A DNA stretch of 64,000 bases. Source: Microbispora bryophytorum. GTDB taxonomy: Bacteria > Actinomycetota > Actinomycetes > Streptosporangiales > Streptosporangiaceae. Made by a program: the position numbers and the translations under genes. Position 1 is the first letter of the stretch. Every line of letters begins with the position of its first letter. Positions 52,562 to 61,847 of the stretch are shown here, one piece after another. The DNA lies in contig NZ_VIRL01000026.1 of the NCBI RefSeq assembly GCF_006874465.1, positions 1 to 64,000 of the forward strand, given 5' to 3'. The notes under the pieces are model-generated. The model had not been told where the DNA came from. It worked only from the letters and a program-made list of their open reading frames with translations, and did no database searches.

Positions 52562-55500
52562 ATGCGACGGCCCGGAATACGTGCTGCCCTGGTGGCCGCG
52601 CTGACGGTGGTGATCTCGTTACCGGTCGGGGTGACGGCGGCCTCGGCCGCTGTCGTCTCCGCGGAACAGGGCCCGCCCGGCGCCCCTCCCGTGCAGAAGC
52701 AACGGTCCAGCAAGGTCAGGGCCATGGACGCGAGCGGGGCGAAGGAGGCCAGGGAGCGGGTCGCCGCGTCCAGGGCACGCAACGACGCCGCCGCCGACCG
52801 GGCCGCGAAGGAGCGCGAGGCCGCCCGGTGGCCGAGCGCCGGCGAGGCCGACGTGCCGATCGGCGATGCGCGCAGCGTCAGCGTGGGCGGGCTCCCGGTG
52901 AGCCTGGACAGCGCCGCCTCTGACAGTGCGGCGCCGGCCGCCACCCAGGCCGCGGACCCAGTCACCACCCAGGTCACCACCCAGGCCGGCCCCGGCACCG
53001 CGGCCTCCCCGGACGTGCAGGCCGCCGGTTCGCGGACGGCCCGCGTGCGGGTGCTCGACCGCGCCGCCGCCGAGGCGGCCGGGGTGGACGGGGTGCTGCT
53101 TACCGCGTCGGCCCAGACCTCGGGTACGCAGACCCCGAGCACCGCCACGCTGAGCGTCGGATACGCCGCCTTCGCCTCCGCGTACGGCGGCGGGTGGAGT
53201 GGCCGGCTGCGGCTGGTCCGGCTGCCCGCCTGCGCCGTGACCACGCCGGAGCGGGAGGAGTGCCGCACGCGGACCCCGCTGGACACCGGCAACTCGGCCG
53301 CGGCGCAGACCCTCTCGGCGGCGGTCGCGTTCGACGCCGCCCCGGCCGTGCTGGCCGTGACCGCCGACACCCCCGGCGAGGGGGGCGAGGCGGCCGACGG
53401 CAGCGGCAACTACGCCGCCACCCCACTCGCCGCGTCGTCCACGTGGGAGGCGGGCGGCAACTCCGGCTCCTTCAGCTGGTCCTACCCGATCGCCCCGGTG
53501 GAGCCGGCGGCGGGACCCGCGCCGGCGCTCGACCTGTCGTACGACTCGGGCGGCGTGGACGGGCGCACCTCCACCACCAACAACCAGGGCACCTCGATCG
53601 GCGAGGGCTTCGACACCGCCGCCACCTCCTACATCGACCGCCAGTACGGCAACTGCGACGAGGACGGCCACGACAAGCAGTACGACCTGTGCTGGAAGTA
53701 CGACAACGCCTCGCTCGTCCTCAACGGCAAGGCCACCGAGCTGGTCAAGGACGACACCAGCGGCACCTGGCGGCTGAAGAACGACGACGCCTCCACGGTC
53801 ACCCACTCCACGGGCGCCGACAACGGCGACGACGACGGCGAGTACTGGACCGTCGTCACCGGCGACGGCACGAAGTACGTCTTCGGCCTGAACAAGCTGA
53901 GCGGCGCGGGCAGCCAGCGGACCAACTCGGTGTTCACCGCCCCGGTGTACGGCGACGACTCCGGTGAGCCCGGTTACAGCAAGGGCGACTCCTTCGCCGA
54001 CCGCTCCGTCACGCAGGCGTGGCGGTGGAACCTCGACTACGCCGAGGACACCCACGGCAACGCCATGACGTACTGGTACACGGCGGAGACGAACTACTAC
54101 CGGAAGAACAAGTCGTCCACCGCGACCACGTCCTACGTCCGCGGCGGCTACCTCGACAAGATCCTCTACGGGCAGCGGTCCGACACGCTGTTCACGGTGG
54201 ACGCGCCCTACAAGGTCGCCTTCTCCTACGCCGAGCGCTGCACGGCCTCCGACTGCGGCAGCCTCACCAAGGACACCGCGGAGAACTGGCCCGACGTCCC
54301 CTTCGACGCCATCTGCAAGAAGGACGCCGACAAGGACGACTGCCACGCCGAGAGCCCGGCCTTCTTCAGCCGCAAGCGCCTGGTGAAGATCGAGACGAGC
54401 GTCCTGTCCGGAACCGCGTACAAGCCGGTCGACTCGTGGGCGTTCACGCAGAAGTACCTGGACGGCGGCGACATCGGCAGCTCCGCCGACCAGACGCTGT
54501 CGCTGATGTCGATCGTTCGGACGGGCTCGGCCGGTGACACGCCGCTGACGCTCGACCCCGTCTCGTTCACCTACGCCATGCGGCCCAACCGGGTGGCGGG
54601 CGGCACCCAGCCGGGAGGCGGCAACATCCTGCCGCTGACCAGGCCGCGCATCGAGACGGTCACCTCGGAGACCGGCGCGATCACCACGGTCAGCTACAAC
54701 GAGCCCGAATGCGTGCGCGGCTCGACGATGCCCAAGGCCGAGGACGACAACGCGCTGTCCTGCTATCCGCAGTTCTGGCACGTCAACGGCGCCACCGACG
54801 CCTCCATCGACTGGTTCAACAAATACCGCGTGCTCGCGGTGAACATCGCCGACCCGGCAGGTCACAACCCGCTCGTCGAGTACGCCTACGAGTACGCCAC
54901 GCCCGGCTGGCGCTACAACGACAGCCCGTTCACCCCTTCCGACGAGCGCACCTGGTCGCTGTGGCGGGGCTACCAGAAGGTCACGACGTACGTCGGCGAC
55001 ACCGACGGCACCCGCACCAAGACGGTGTCGGTCTACCTGCAGGGCATGAACGGCGACCGGCTGCTCAAGTCGGCCGACCCGAGGACGGTCGATCCCGACA
55101 GGCGGCGCGCCGCCACCGTGCCGGGCCTCGACGTCGCCGGTCTCGACGTGCCCGACCTCACCGACTCCGAGCAGTACGCCGGCTTCACCCGCGAGGAGGT
55201 CAGCTACGACGGGGCCGTCCCGGTCGACGTGACGGTCAACGACCCCTGGTCGGCCAAGACCGCCACCCAGCACAAGTCGTACGCCGACACCGAGGCCTAC
55301 TACGTGCGCATGGGCAAGACGTCGGAGCACACCTACCTGACTGTCCCCAAGACCTGGCGCACCGTCACCACCTCGACCACCTACGACTCGTACGGCATGG
55401 CGGTCAGGGAGGACAGCACGGGCGACACCGCGAAGAGCGGCGACGAGACCTGCACCCGCACCTGGTATGCCCGCGACGACGCCAAGGGCCTGAACTCACT

Positions 55501-58500
55501 GGTCTCCCGCACCCGCGTGGTCGGCCGCGCCTGCTCGGTGCAGGAGGCCGACCTGTCGCTGCCCGCGAGCTCCGCCACCTCCGGTGACGTGCTGTCCGAC
55601 ACGGCCGCCGTGTACGACAACACCGCCGCGACCGGCTGGTCGGCGAACCAGAAGCCGGTGAAGGGCGACGCCACCTGGACGGGACGGGCCACCGGCTACC
55701 CGTCGGCCGTCACCGGCGACGACCGCCCGCCGACAGGCTGGCAGCGCGCCGAATCGACCACGTACGACGCGCTGGGCAGGCCGCTGACCGTGACCGACGC
55801 GGGCGGCAACCCCACCGCCACGGCGTACACGCCGACCGGCGCCGGGGTCCTCACCAAGACGGTGGAGACCAACGCCAAGCAGCAGAAGGTGACGACGTTC
55901 CTCGACGCGACGCGCGGCCTTCCGGTGCGCACCTACGACCCCAACAACGGCAAGACCGAGCAGACCTACGACGCCCTCGGCAGGCTGACCGGCGTGTGGC
56001 TGCCCGACCGCAGCAAGGACGGCGGGCAGACCCCCACCTACGCCTACTCCTACGTGTACGAGCGGGGCAGGGCGCCCGCGATCGGCACCTCGACCGTCAA
56101 GTCGTCCACCACGGCCAGTTGGTCGTACGAGATCTTCGACTCGCTGCTGCGGCCGATGCAGACGCAGAGGCCGACCCCGAACGGCGGGCGGCTGCTGACC
56201 GACACCCGTTACGACTCGCGCGGCCTCGCCTACGAGGCCTACGCCGACATCTTCGACTCCAAGCAGACGCCGAACGCCACCTACACCCGGGAGGAGTACG
56301 GCGAGGCGCCCAAGCAGACGAACCTCGTCTTCGACGGCGCCGGCCGGGCGGTCCGCAGCACGTTCCTGTCGTACGGCGTGGAGAAGTGGACGACCACCAC
56401 GACCTACACCGGTGACTCCACCGCCGTCAGCGCGCCGACCGGCGGCACGGCGACCCGGACCGTCACCGACGCGCTCGACCGCACGGTCGAACGGCGCGAG
56501 TACAACTCGCCCTCCCCCGCCGACACCCAGTACGGCGCGCTGACCTCCAGCGGGTACACCTCCACGTCCTTCACCTACCGCGCCGACGACAAGGAGCTGA
56601 CCGTCACCGCTCCCGACGGCGCGAAGTGGTCCTACACCTACGACCTGTTCGCCAGGCAGAACGGCATCAGCGACCCCGACAAGGGCGCGAGCGCCCTCCG
56701 CTACACCGCGCTCGACCAGACCGACACGGTCACCGGCGCGAACGGCACGGTCCTGCTGTACGGCTACGACGAGCTCGGCCGCAAGACCGGGCTGTGGTCG
56801 GGGTCGCGGACCGACGCGAACAAGCTGGCCGCCTGGACCTACGACACCGTGGCCAAGGGGCAGCTCACCTCGTCCACCAGTTACGACGGCGGCGTCTCCG
56901 GCAAGGCGTACACGAAGAAGGTCCTCACGTACGACGGCCAGTATCGCGCCACCAGCACGGAGATCGACATCGACCCGAACGACCCGATGGTCCTGTCCGG
57001 GGCGGCGAAGACCAGCTACGTCTTCGGCAGCGACTACAACCTCGACGGCACGCTGAAGAGCTCCACCGAGCCCGCGGCCGGCGCTCTGGCCGAGGAGAGG
57101 ATCAGCCTGTCCTACACGCCGACCGGGCAGGCCAACGGGGTCACCGGCGTCACCGACTACCTGCAGAAGGCCGACTACAACGCGCTCGGCCAGCCGCTGC
57201 AGTTCACCCTCGGCCTGTCGGGGGCCACGCAGGCCAAGAAGACCTTCCTCAACAACACCTACGAGGAGGGGACCGACCGGCTGAAGCGGTCCTTCGTCAC
57301 CACCCAGTCCACGCCGGTGAAGCCGCAGGACCTGACCTACCACTACGACGACGCGGGCAACGTCACCGAGATCGCCGACACCCCCACCCAGGACGGCGCG
57401 GGACAAAGCGACATCCAGTGCTTCGCCTACGACGGGCAGCGGCGGCTCACCGAGGCGTGGACGCCGGCCACCGACGACTGCACGAGCAGGACGCTGGGCG
57501 GCGCGGCGCCGTACCGGACCGCCTACACCTACAACTCCTCCGGCCTGCGGGCGACGGAGACGCGCTACAGCGGCTCCACCGCGACCACCTCGGCGTACTG
57601 CTACGGCGACACCGCCAAGCGGCACGCCCTGACCGCGGTCGTGACCGGCTCCTGCACCGGCGCGACCGCGACCTACTCCTACGACAAGTCCGGCAACACG
57701 ACCGGGCGCAACGGCCAGGTGCTGACCTGGGACGCGCAGGGCCGCATCGCGACCCTGACCCAGGGCACGCAGAAGACGGCCTACCTGTACGACGCCGACG
57801 GCGGGCTGCTGATCCGCCGCGCGGTGGGCGACGGGGAGAGCGTGCTCTACCTCGGCGCCACCGAGATCCACTCGAAGAAGAGCGGCAGCGCCGTCACGAA
57901 CTGGGCCAGCCGCTTCTACGCCGCGGACACGCAGGTGATCGCGGTGCGCACCACGCAGGGCGGGAAGAACGCGGTCTCCTTCCTCGCCGGCGACCAGCAC
58001 GGGACCTCCTCGCTGTCGGTCGACGCGGCCGGTCAGGCGATCAGCAAGCGCTTCACCACCCCGTTCGGCGCGCCGCGCGGGAGCACGGTCGGCGGCGCGT
58101 GGCCCGACGACAAGGGGTTCCTCGGCAAGCCCGCCGACGCCGCCACCGGGCTCACCTACGTCGGGGCCCGCATGTACGACCCGGTCGCCGGCAGGTTCCT
58201 GAGCGTGGACCCGGTGCTGTCCACCGGCCAGGCCCAGTCGCTCAACGGCTACTCGTACGGGAACAACAACCCCGTCACGTTCAGCGACCCGACGGGTGAG
58301 GAGGTCGGCTCGCGGCCCAACTCGTGCCAGTACGACCTCAAGTACTGCGACAAGGAGACGCAGGCGGACGTCGGGTACGACCCGAAGACGGGCAGGGTCG
58401 ACCCCGACAAGGGCGCCGCGCATCGGAAGAACAAGAAGAAGGCCCGGGCGACGCCGAGCCCCTCCCCGGGCCCGTCGCCCAAGCCTCCGGCGGGCGGCTG

Positions 58501-59038
58501 CCACTGCAAGCCGGTCCACCACGACAACGGCGTCAACCTGCTGAAGGCGCTGGCCACTCACCCGTTCCACTGGCGGAACAACCTGAACGGCGCGAACACG
58601 CTGGCGATCGCGATGTCATTCGCCAGCGACGGGTGTGAACGGCGCGCGCTGCAGTACGTCTGCTACGGCGCCACGCTCAAGGATGGCCGTCCGATGACCG
58701 TCGGCGACGTCCACTTCTATCCGTACTCGAGGAAGGATTTCGAGGAGCGGCTGCGGCAGGAGAAGCAGGCCAGGGACGACATCGCCAAGGTCGCCGGGCG
58801 TGCGACCGCGGACAAGTACGGGCCCGACCTCGAGAGGCACGAGGCGGTGCACTCCGAGCAGTGGTCCCATTACTTCAGCGCCACCGATTACATAATCGAC
58901 TACGGTTTGGCCACCGCGAAATCGCACCTGGAGACGGGCAGCGACGTGGCCACCAACAGCTTCGAGGTGGGGGCCAACCTGTGGTGGGGCGGCTACGTGA
59001 ACTGGCGGCCGCTCGAGTACCGCCTGCCAGGGACCTAG
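52562..59038 (+). CDS. RHS/YD-repeat polymorphic exoprotein with HEAVH C-terminal tip
   Basis: A 2158-aa exported protein. Signal peptide MRRPGIRAALVAALTVVISL (cleavage near AASAA). Long RHS/YD-repeat shell from about residue 270 to 1912 with many YD repeats (YDALGRPLTVTDAGG, YDKSGNTTGRNG), ending in the core signature RMYDPVAGRFLSVDP and GYSYGNNNPVTFSDPTG. The remaining 245 residues are variable: a basic/Pro linker, then a domain with HEAVHSEQW (H2093, E2094, H2097) and SFEVGANLWWGG (E2135), a possible zincin with HExxH and a downstream Glu. RHS shells usually carry a C-terminal toxin. AGGAGGTTGGGTC precedes the ATG. A lipoprotein gene follows. Confidence 0.92.
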   Translation: MRRPGIRAALVAALTVVISLPVGVTAASAAVVSAEQGPPGAPPVQKQRSSKVRAMDASGAKEARERVAASRARNDAAADRAAKEREAARWPSAGEADVPIGDARSVSVGGLPVSLDSAASDSAAPAATQAADPVTTQVTTQAGPGTAASPDVQAAGSRTARVRVLDRAAAEAAGVDGVLLTASAQTSGTQTPSTATLSVGYAAFASAYGGGWSGRLRLVRLPACAVTTPEREECRTRTPLDTGNSAAAQTLSAAVAFDAAPAVLAVTADTPGEGGEAADGSGNYAATPLAASSTWEAGGNSGSFSWSYPIAPVEPAAGPAPALDLSYDSGGVDGRTSTTNNQGTSIGEGFDTAATSYIDRQYGNCDEDGHDKQYDLCWKYDNASLVLNGKATELVKDDTSGTWRLKNDDASTVTHSTGADNGDDDGEYWTVVTGDGTKYVFGLNKLSGAGSQRTNSVFTAPVYGDDSGEPGYSKGDSFADRSVTQAWRWNLDYAEDTHGNAMTYWYTAETNYYRKNKSSTATTSYVRGGYLDKILYGQRSDTLFTVDAPYKVAFSYAERCTASDCGSLTKDTAENWPDVPFDAICKKDADKDDCHAESPAFFSRKRLVKIETSVLSGTAYKPVDSWAFTQKYLDGGDIGSSADQTLSLMSIVRTGSAGDTPLTLDPVSFTYAMRPNRVAGGTQPGGGNILPLTRPRIETVTSETGAITTVSYNEPECVRGSTMPKAEDDNALSCYPQFWHVNGATDASIDWFNKYRVLAVNIADPAGHNPLVEYAYEYATPGWRYNDSPFTPSDERTWSLWRGYQKVTTYVGDTDGTRTKTVSVYLQGMNGDRLLKSADPRTVDPDRRRAATVPGLDVAGLDVPDLTDSEQYAGFTREEVSYDGAVPVDVTVNDPWSAKTATQHKSYADTEAYYVRMGKTSEHTYLTVPKTWRTVTTSTTYDSYGMAVREDSTGDTAKSGDETCTRTWYARDDAKGLNSLVSRTRVVGRACSVQEADLSLPASSATSGDVLSDTAAVYDNTAATGWSANQKPVKGDATWTGRATGYPSAVTGDDRPPTGWQRAESTTYDALGRPLTVTDAGGNPTATAYTPTGAGVLTKTVETNAKQQKVTTFLDATRGLPVRTYDPNNGKTEQTYDALGRLTGVWLPDRSKDGGQTPTYAYSYVYERGRAPAIGTSTVKSSTTASWSYEIFDSLLRPMQTQRPTPNGGRLLTDTRYDSRGLAYEAYADIFDSKQTPNATYTREEYGEAPKQTNLVFDGAGRAVRSTFLSYGVEKWTTTTTYTGDSTAVSAPTGGTATRTVTDALDRTVERREYNSPSPADTQYGALTSSGYTSTSFTYRADDKELTVTAPDGAKWSYTYDLFARQNGISDPDKGASALRYTALDQTDTVTGANGTVLLYGYDELGRKTGLWSGSRTDANKLAAWTYDTVAKGQLTSSTSYDGGVSGKAYTKKVLTYDGQYRATSTEIDIDPNDPMVLSGAAKTSYVFGSDYNLDGTLKSSTEPAAGALAEERISLSYTPTGQANGVTGVTDYLQKADYNALGQPLQFTLGLSGATQAKKTFLNNTYEEGTDRLKRSFVTTQSTPVKPQDLTYHYDDAGNVTEIADTPTQDGAGQSDIQCFAYDGQRRLTEAWTPATDDCTSRTLGGAAPYRTAYTYNSSGLRATETRYSGSTATTSAYCYGDTAKRHALTAVVTGSCTGATATYSYDKSGNTTGRNGQVLTWDAQGRIATLTQGTQKTAYLYDADGGLLIRRAVGDGESVLYLGATEIHSKKSGSAVTNWASRFYAADTQVIAVRTTQGGKNAVSFLAGDQHGTSSLSVDAAGQAISKRFTTPFGAPRGSTVGGAWPDDKGFLGKPADAATGLTYVGARMYDPVAGRFLSVDPVLSTGQAQSLNGYSYGNNNPVTFSDPTGEEVGSRPNSCQYDLKYCDKETQADVGYDPKTGRVDPDKGAAHRKNKKKARATPSPSPGPSPKPPAGGCHCKPVHHDNGVNLLKALATHPFHWRNNLNGANTLAIAMSFASDGCERRALQYVCYGATLKDGRPMTVGDVHFYPYSRKDFEERLRQEKQARDDIAKVAGRATADKYGPDLERHEAVHSEQWSHYFSATDYIIDYGLATAKSHLETGSDVATNSFEVGANLWWGGYVNWRPLEYRLPGT

Positions 59039-59069
59039 GCTCGCAGGCAGGCGAAGGGAGAGGGAGACG

Positions 59070-59600
59070 ATGACGCGTGGAAGAAGGCCGGGGCGCGGGC
59101 GCACCGCCGTCGCGCTGGCCGCTCTGGCCTTCTTCGGCGCGGCGTGCGACACCACCGCGCCCACACCCAAGGGCGTCCTCGGCGTCGAGCGCGCCGAGGA
59201 CGGCGGGGTCAGGCTGCTGCTCGGCGGCTGCCCCGGCTACGTCGCCAGCGACTTCTCGGTGCTTGAGGACACCGATGACGACGGCGAGCTCGTCACCTGG
59301 AGCGTGCACAACGGCGGCTGGACCGGGTCGGTGAACGAGATCCGGCTCTTCCAGGCGCCGCCCGAGGGCTGGCGGTCCACCGACGACAGCCTCACCGCGC
59401 TGCGGGAGGGCGTCCCCTACGTCGCCACCGTCAACGGCACCGCCGGTGACCTGAGCCTGCGGAGCAGGGTGCCGTTCACCGCAGCGGACCTGGCGGGGCT
59501 CGGCGGCGGGCAGGTGCTGGCCTGGGCGGGCGGCGAGGAGACCATGAAGACGGACCGGGACGTCTTCATGCGGGCCGACCCCGACCGCTGCCGTCCGTGA
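59070..59600 (+). CDS. small lipoprotein, candidate immunity or accessory protein
   Basis: A 176-aa protein with an Arg-rich signal and a lipobox (LAFFGAAC, Cys26). The mature part has two further Cys (GGCPGYVAS and DPDRCRP, likely one disulfide) and alternates beta-rich segments. It lies 31 bases after the RHS stop with AGGGAGAGGGAG before the ATG, and the strong hairpin after it closes the transcript. An outer-surface location would suit protection from an extracellular toxin, but that is inference. Confidence 0.78.
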   Translation: MTRGRRPGRGRTAVALAALAFFGAACDTTAPTPKGVLGVERAEDGGVRLLLGGCPGYVASDFSVLEDTDDDGELVTWSVHNGGWTGSVNEIRLFQAPPEGWRSTDDSLTALREGVPYVATVNGTAGDLSLRSRVPFTAADLAGLGGGQVLAWAGGEETMKTDRDVFMRADPDRCRP

Positions 59601-59615
59601 CCACTGCCGTCATGA

Positions 59616-59654
59616 CCCGCGCCTGCGCCCGGCGACATCGGGCGCAGGCGCGGG
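59616..59654 (+). terminator. strong hairpin terminator after RHS/lipoprotein genes
   Basis: Perfect 16-bp arms (59616-59631 / 59639-59654) with a 7-base loop, 15 bases after the lipoprotein stop. Confidence 0.9.
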
Positions 59655-59699
59655 CCTAGGACCTGCGCCGTTCACTTATCGTGCGAAAAGATGTGAGGT

Positions 59700-59801
59700 G
59701 TGGCGCAGCTTGTGAAGCGGGCCTACAAGTACCGCTTCTATCCGACCCCTGAGCAGGCTGATGAGCTCGCCCGGACGTTCGGCTGCGTCCGGAAGGTTTG
59801 A
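59700..59801 (+). mobile_element. IS200/IS605 TnpB 5' stub
   Basis: 33 codons reading VAQLVKRAYKYRFYPTPEQA and on to FGCVRKV then TGA: the usual N-terminus of a TnpB/OrfB protein. Everything after the first 33 residues is missing, and the sequence joins directly to a TPR-gene fragment on the other strand. No tnpA or element ends were identified. Confidence 0.85.
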
Positions 59802-60418
59802 GTGACCTCGTCCAGGACCTGATCGGAGTGTCCCATCGCGGCCAGCACCTGCAGCCGCCAGACCTCGTCGGCCAGTTGGTTCCAGGGGCCCAGGCCGGCC
59901 TGGCGGGTGTAGAAAGCCTTTTGCTCGGCCGCCTCAAGGGCCTCGGGCAGCTGCCCGGTGGACCGGCACAGCTCCAGCAGCCGCCCGGCGTTCGCCGACG
60001 CGGTTCGATAGTCGCCGCGGGCTGCGGCCTCGGCCATGGCGGTGCGTAAGAGCGCGACGGCGACTGGCGGGTCGGTCACCGCAAGCACCTTGGCCAGCAC
60101 GCCCGGCCATTGGGGCTTGTGACCGGTGATCTGCCTGATGGCGGGCAGAACCGCCGCCGCATTGGCCCGCGTGGGGTCCCTGACGAAGGCAGCCTCCAGC
60201 AGGCTGGCGGCGTCGTCCCAACGGTGCTGGCGGAGCAAGTAGGGAACCGCGGCCAGCCCGGCCCGGACCAACAGCTCGGTATCCACGCTCTCGCCGCCCA
60301 CCTTCCCGGACGCGCGCTGGTGAGCCACCGCGTCAGGCTTTCGAAGTCCCGGACCTCTAGCCGAAACAACCCCGCCGCTCGGTTCACAACCGCAGTATGT
60401 CTCCTTATGAAGGGCCAA
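59802..60418 (-). pseudogene. truncated TPR-protein fragment
   Basis: The region between about 59802 and 60345 encodes helical repeats (LLRQHRWDDAASLLEAAF, AVALLRTAMAEAAARGDYRTAS, ALEAAEQKAFYTRQAGLGPW) of a large actinomycete TPR protein. The C-terminus is cut where the TnpB stub begins, and the N-terminal NTPase or receptor part is absent, so only about 200 codons remain. Related in type to the TPR gene at the right edge. Confidence 0.75.
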
Positions 60419-60598
60419 GCCCGCATAAGCACAAAAGCCGCAATGGCTGTTTTTCCTGGGGCCGACGATGACAGTTCGTGCGACATCCTCAGGGACAAGA
60501 CGTTCGAGACGAGGCTCCGAAGCAGGGAACTACAGGGAGCGGGTTGGAGCGAGTCGGGACCGGCAGTCGCACGACCTTGATCCGGCTCAGCAGCGCTA

Positions 60599-61021
60599 TC
60601 AGTCCGGATCCTTGATCTCGAACAGGTCGAGGCGGTAGGGCAGAAGCGCCGCGATCGGCTCCCAGCGTTTCATGCTCATCGTCAGGATGGGCCAGTCGAG
60701 GTGCTGAGCGACCGCAACCGCATGCGCTGCCCCCGTGTCCGGCGTATCACCCAAATAGGTGAGCACGTCAGCAAGCCGCGCGCTCTCTTCTTCATCGGAT
60801 ATGAACGCGATCCAGACATGCGAGAGGATCTTCAGTGTGCCTGAGAGGATCAGCCTCTGATCCGGCGTCAGCGCCGCTTCGGCTACCGCCAATGTGAGCG
60901 CCGGTACCGTGGTGCGAAGGTCGTGTTCGTCGTAAGCCAGCAGGAGGGCATGCAGCTCCCGATCGGCTCGGCCCAGCTCCGTTAGGACAGTGTCATCGAG
61001 GACGAATCCGAGCGCTGTCAC
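60599..61021 (-). CDS. PIN-domain-like toxin of a TA pair
   Basis: A 140-aa protein with a PIN-like pattern: an early Asp pair in FVLDDTVLTEL, a Glu in TLAVAEAAL, and a late DTGAAHAVAVAQHLDWPILT. PIN toxins are Mg-dependent RNases. Start GTG overlaps the antitoxin stop (GTGA), the standard TA gene order. Similarity to VapC is at pattern level only, so the exact family is open. Confidence 0.78.
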   Translation of the reverse strand: MTALGFVLDDTVLTELGRADRELHALLLAYDEHDLRTTVPALTLAVAEAALTPDQRLILSGTLKILSHVWIAFISDEEESARLADVLTYLGDTPDTGAAHAVAVAQHLDWPILTMSMKRWEPIAALLPYRLDLFEIKDPD

Positions 61022-61278
61022 CGGCCCCGCTCGCTTAGATATGCGGCGTGCTGAGCGGCCCGCGCGCGAGCGCGCTCCATAAGCTCTCTATCTTCCTTCA
61101 CCTCGTCATGGACTTGCTGGGCTGCCTGCCGGGCACGGGTCTCGTCGCTCTCGTACCGCCTAACCAGGTCGGCGAGGACCTGGGAGAGGGTGGTTCCGCG
61201 CCCGCGCTCGTCAGCGATCGCACTGATCCGATCACGCAGGGGCTTGGGGACCTTAATGGTGGTCATGTCAGCAGTCAT
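61018..61278 (-). CDS. ribbon-helix-helix antitoxin
   Basis: An 86-aa protein: the N-terminal RHH strand and helices (TTIKVPKPLRDRISAIADER, TTLSQVLADLVRRYES) bind DNA, and an Arg/Glu-rich helical tail would wrap the toxin. ATG 61278 and ATG 61266 are both possible. A palindromic operator sits immediately upstream, as expected for an autoregulated TA promoter. Confidence 0.85.
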   Translation of the reverse strand: MTADMTTIKVPKPLRDRISAIADERGRGTTLSQVLADLVRRYESDETRARQAAQQVHDEVKEDRELMERARARAAQHAAYLSERGR

Positions 61279-61285
61279 ACCACAA

Positions 61286-61311
61286 GGATACTCGGTATAC
61301 CGCCAGTATCC
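61286..61311. promoter_or_regulatory. palindromic TA operator
   Basis: GGATACT ... AGTATCC (7-bp arms) encloses CGGTATACCG, itself a perfect 10-bp palindrome (61293-61302). Multiple TATAC half-sites are typical of RHH antitoxin operators. It lies 8 bases before the antitoxin ATG. Confidence 0.8.
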
Positions 61312-61350
61312 CAGAGACGGGAGGGCGGCTGTAAGGTTGCCCACAGGATG

Positions 61351-61662
61351 TCAGCCTTCCCAGCTCGGCGGGGTGAAGCGAGTGAACATCTCCGCACGCC
61401 CCTGGAGAGCGTCCTGGACGGCCTCCTCGTAGCCCGGGCGGGCGTAAGCGAGCACACGAAGCCGCCACTGACGCAACAGCGCCTGCACTTGCTTGAACCG
61501 GGCCAGCTCGTACGCGGCGTCCAACGCCTCCTCACGGAACCGGGCCCGGTGCGATGGCGGAAGCGCCTCGAAGATCGCGGCCGGGTCCTCACTGGGATTA
61601 CGTGACTCGATGCGCTCCATGGGCGGAGCGCTTCTCGCGGCCGATAACGGCATCTCGTACAT
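61351..61662 (-). CDS. DUF6247-like small protein
   Basis: A 103-aa protein with DPAAIFEALPPSHRARFREEALDAAYELA followed by LRQWRLRVLAYARPGYEEAV, a pattern I associate with the DUF6247 group of actinomycetes, often found beside TA or regulator genes. Role unknown. Starts at 61662 (after the hairpin) or at Met 15 (61620) are possible. Confidence 0.7.
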   Translation of the reverse strand: MYEMPLSAARSAPPMERIESRNPSEDPAAIFEALPPSHRARFREEALDAAYELARFKQVQALLRQWRLRVLAYARPGYEEAVQDALQGRAEMFTRFTPPSWEG

Positions 61663-61669
61663 GCAATAT

Positions 61670-61709
61670 TGATCAACTAGCGATAACCTTCCTTATCGCT
61701 AGTTGATCA
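61670..61709. promoter_or_regulatory. 40-bp perfect inverted repeat upstream of DUF6247-like gene
   Basis: 17-bp arms (61670-61686, TGATCAACTAGCGATAA, and 61693-61709) pair perfectly around CCTTCC. It is AT-balanced and lies 8 bases from the first start codon, so an operator is more likely than a terminator. Confidence 0.7.
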
Positions 61710-61847
61710 CTCTGGCGTAGAACACCCGCGTCGCCTACCGGCGCGCCTGGGGACGGTCGGATCCTGATGCGAGCAGTACAGAGTTAACCCACTGCCGTGC
61801 GCCAGACGGTCGAACCCGGGATCCGGAAGCTATCGAGGTCGCTCTGG

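Noticed and set aside
55496-58570. 1024-codon minus-strand open frame inside the RHS gene
   Set aside because: Antisense shadow of the YD-repeat coding region, Val/Gly/Arg-rich, without any family motif.
61780-61835. T-arm-like sequence (ggtcgaacccgggatcc) suggesting a tRNA
   Set aside because: No matching acceptor stem, anticodon loop or D-arm could be folded around it.
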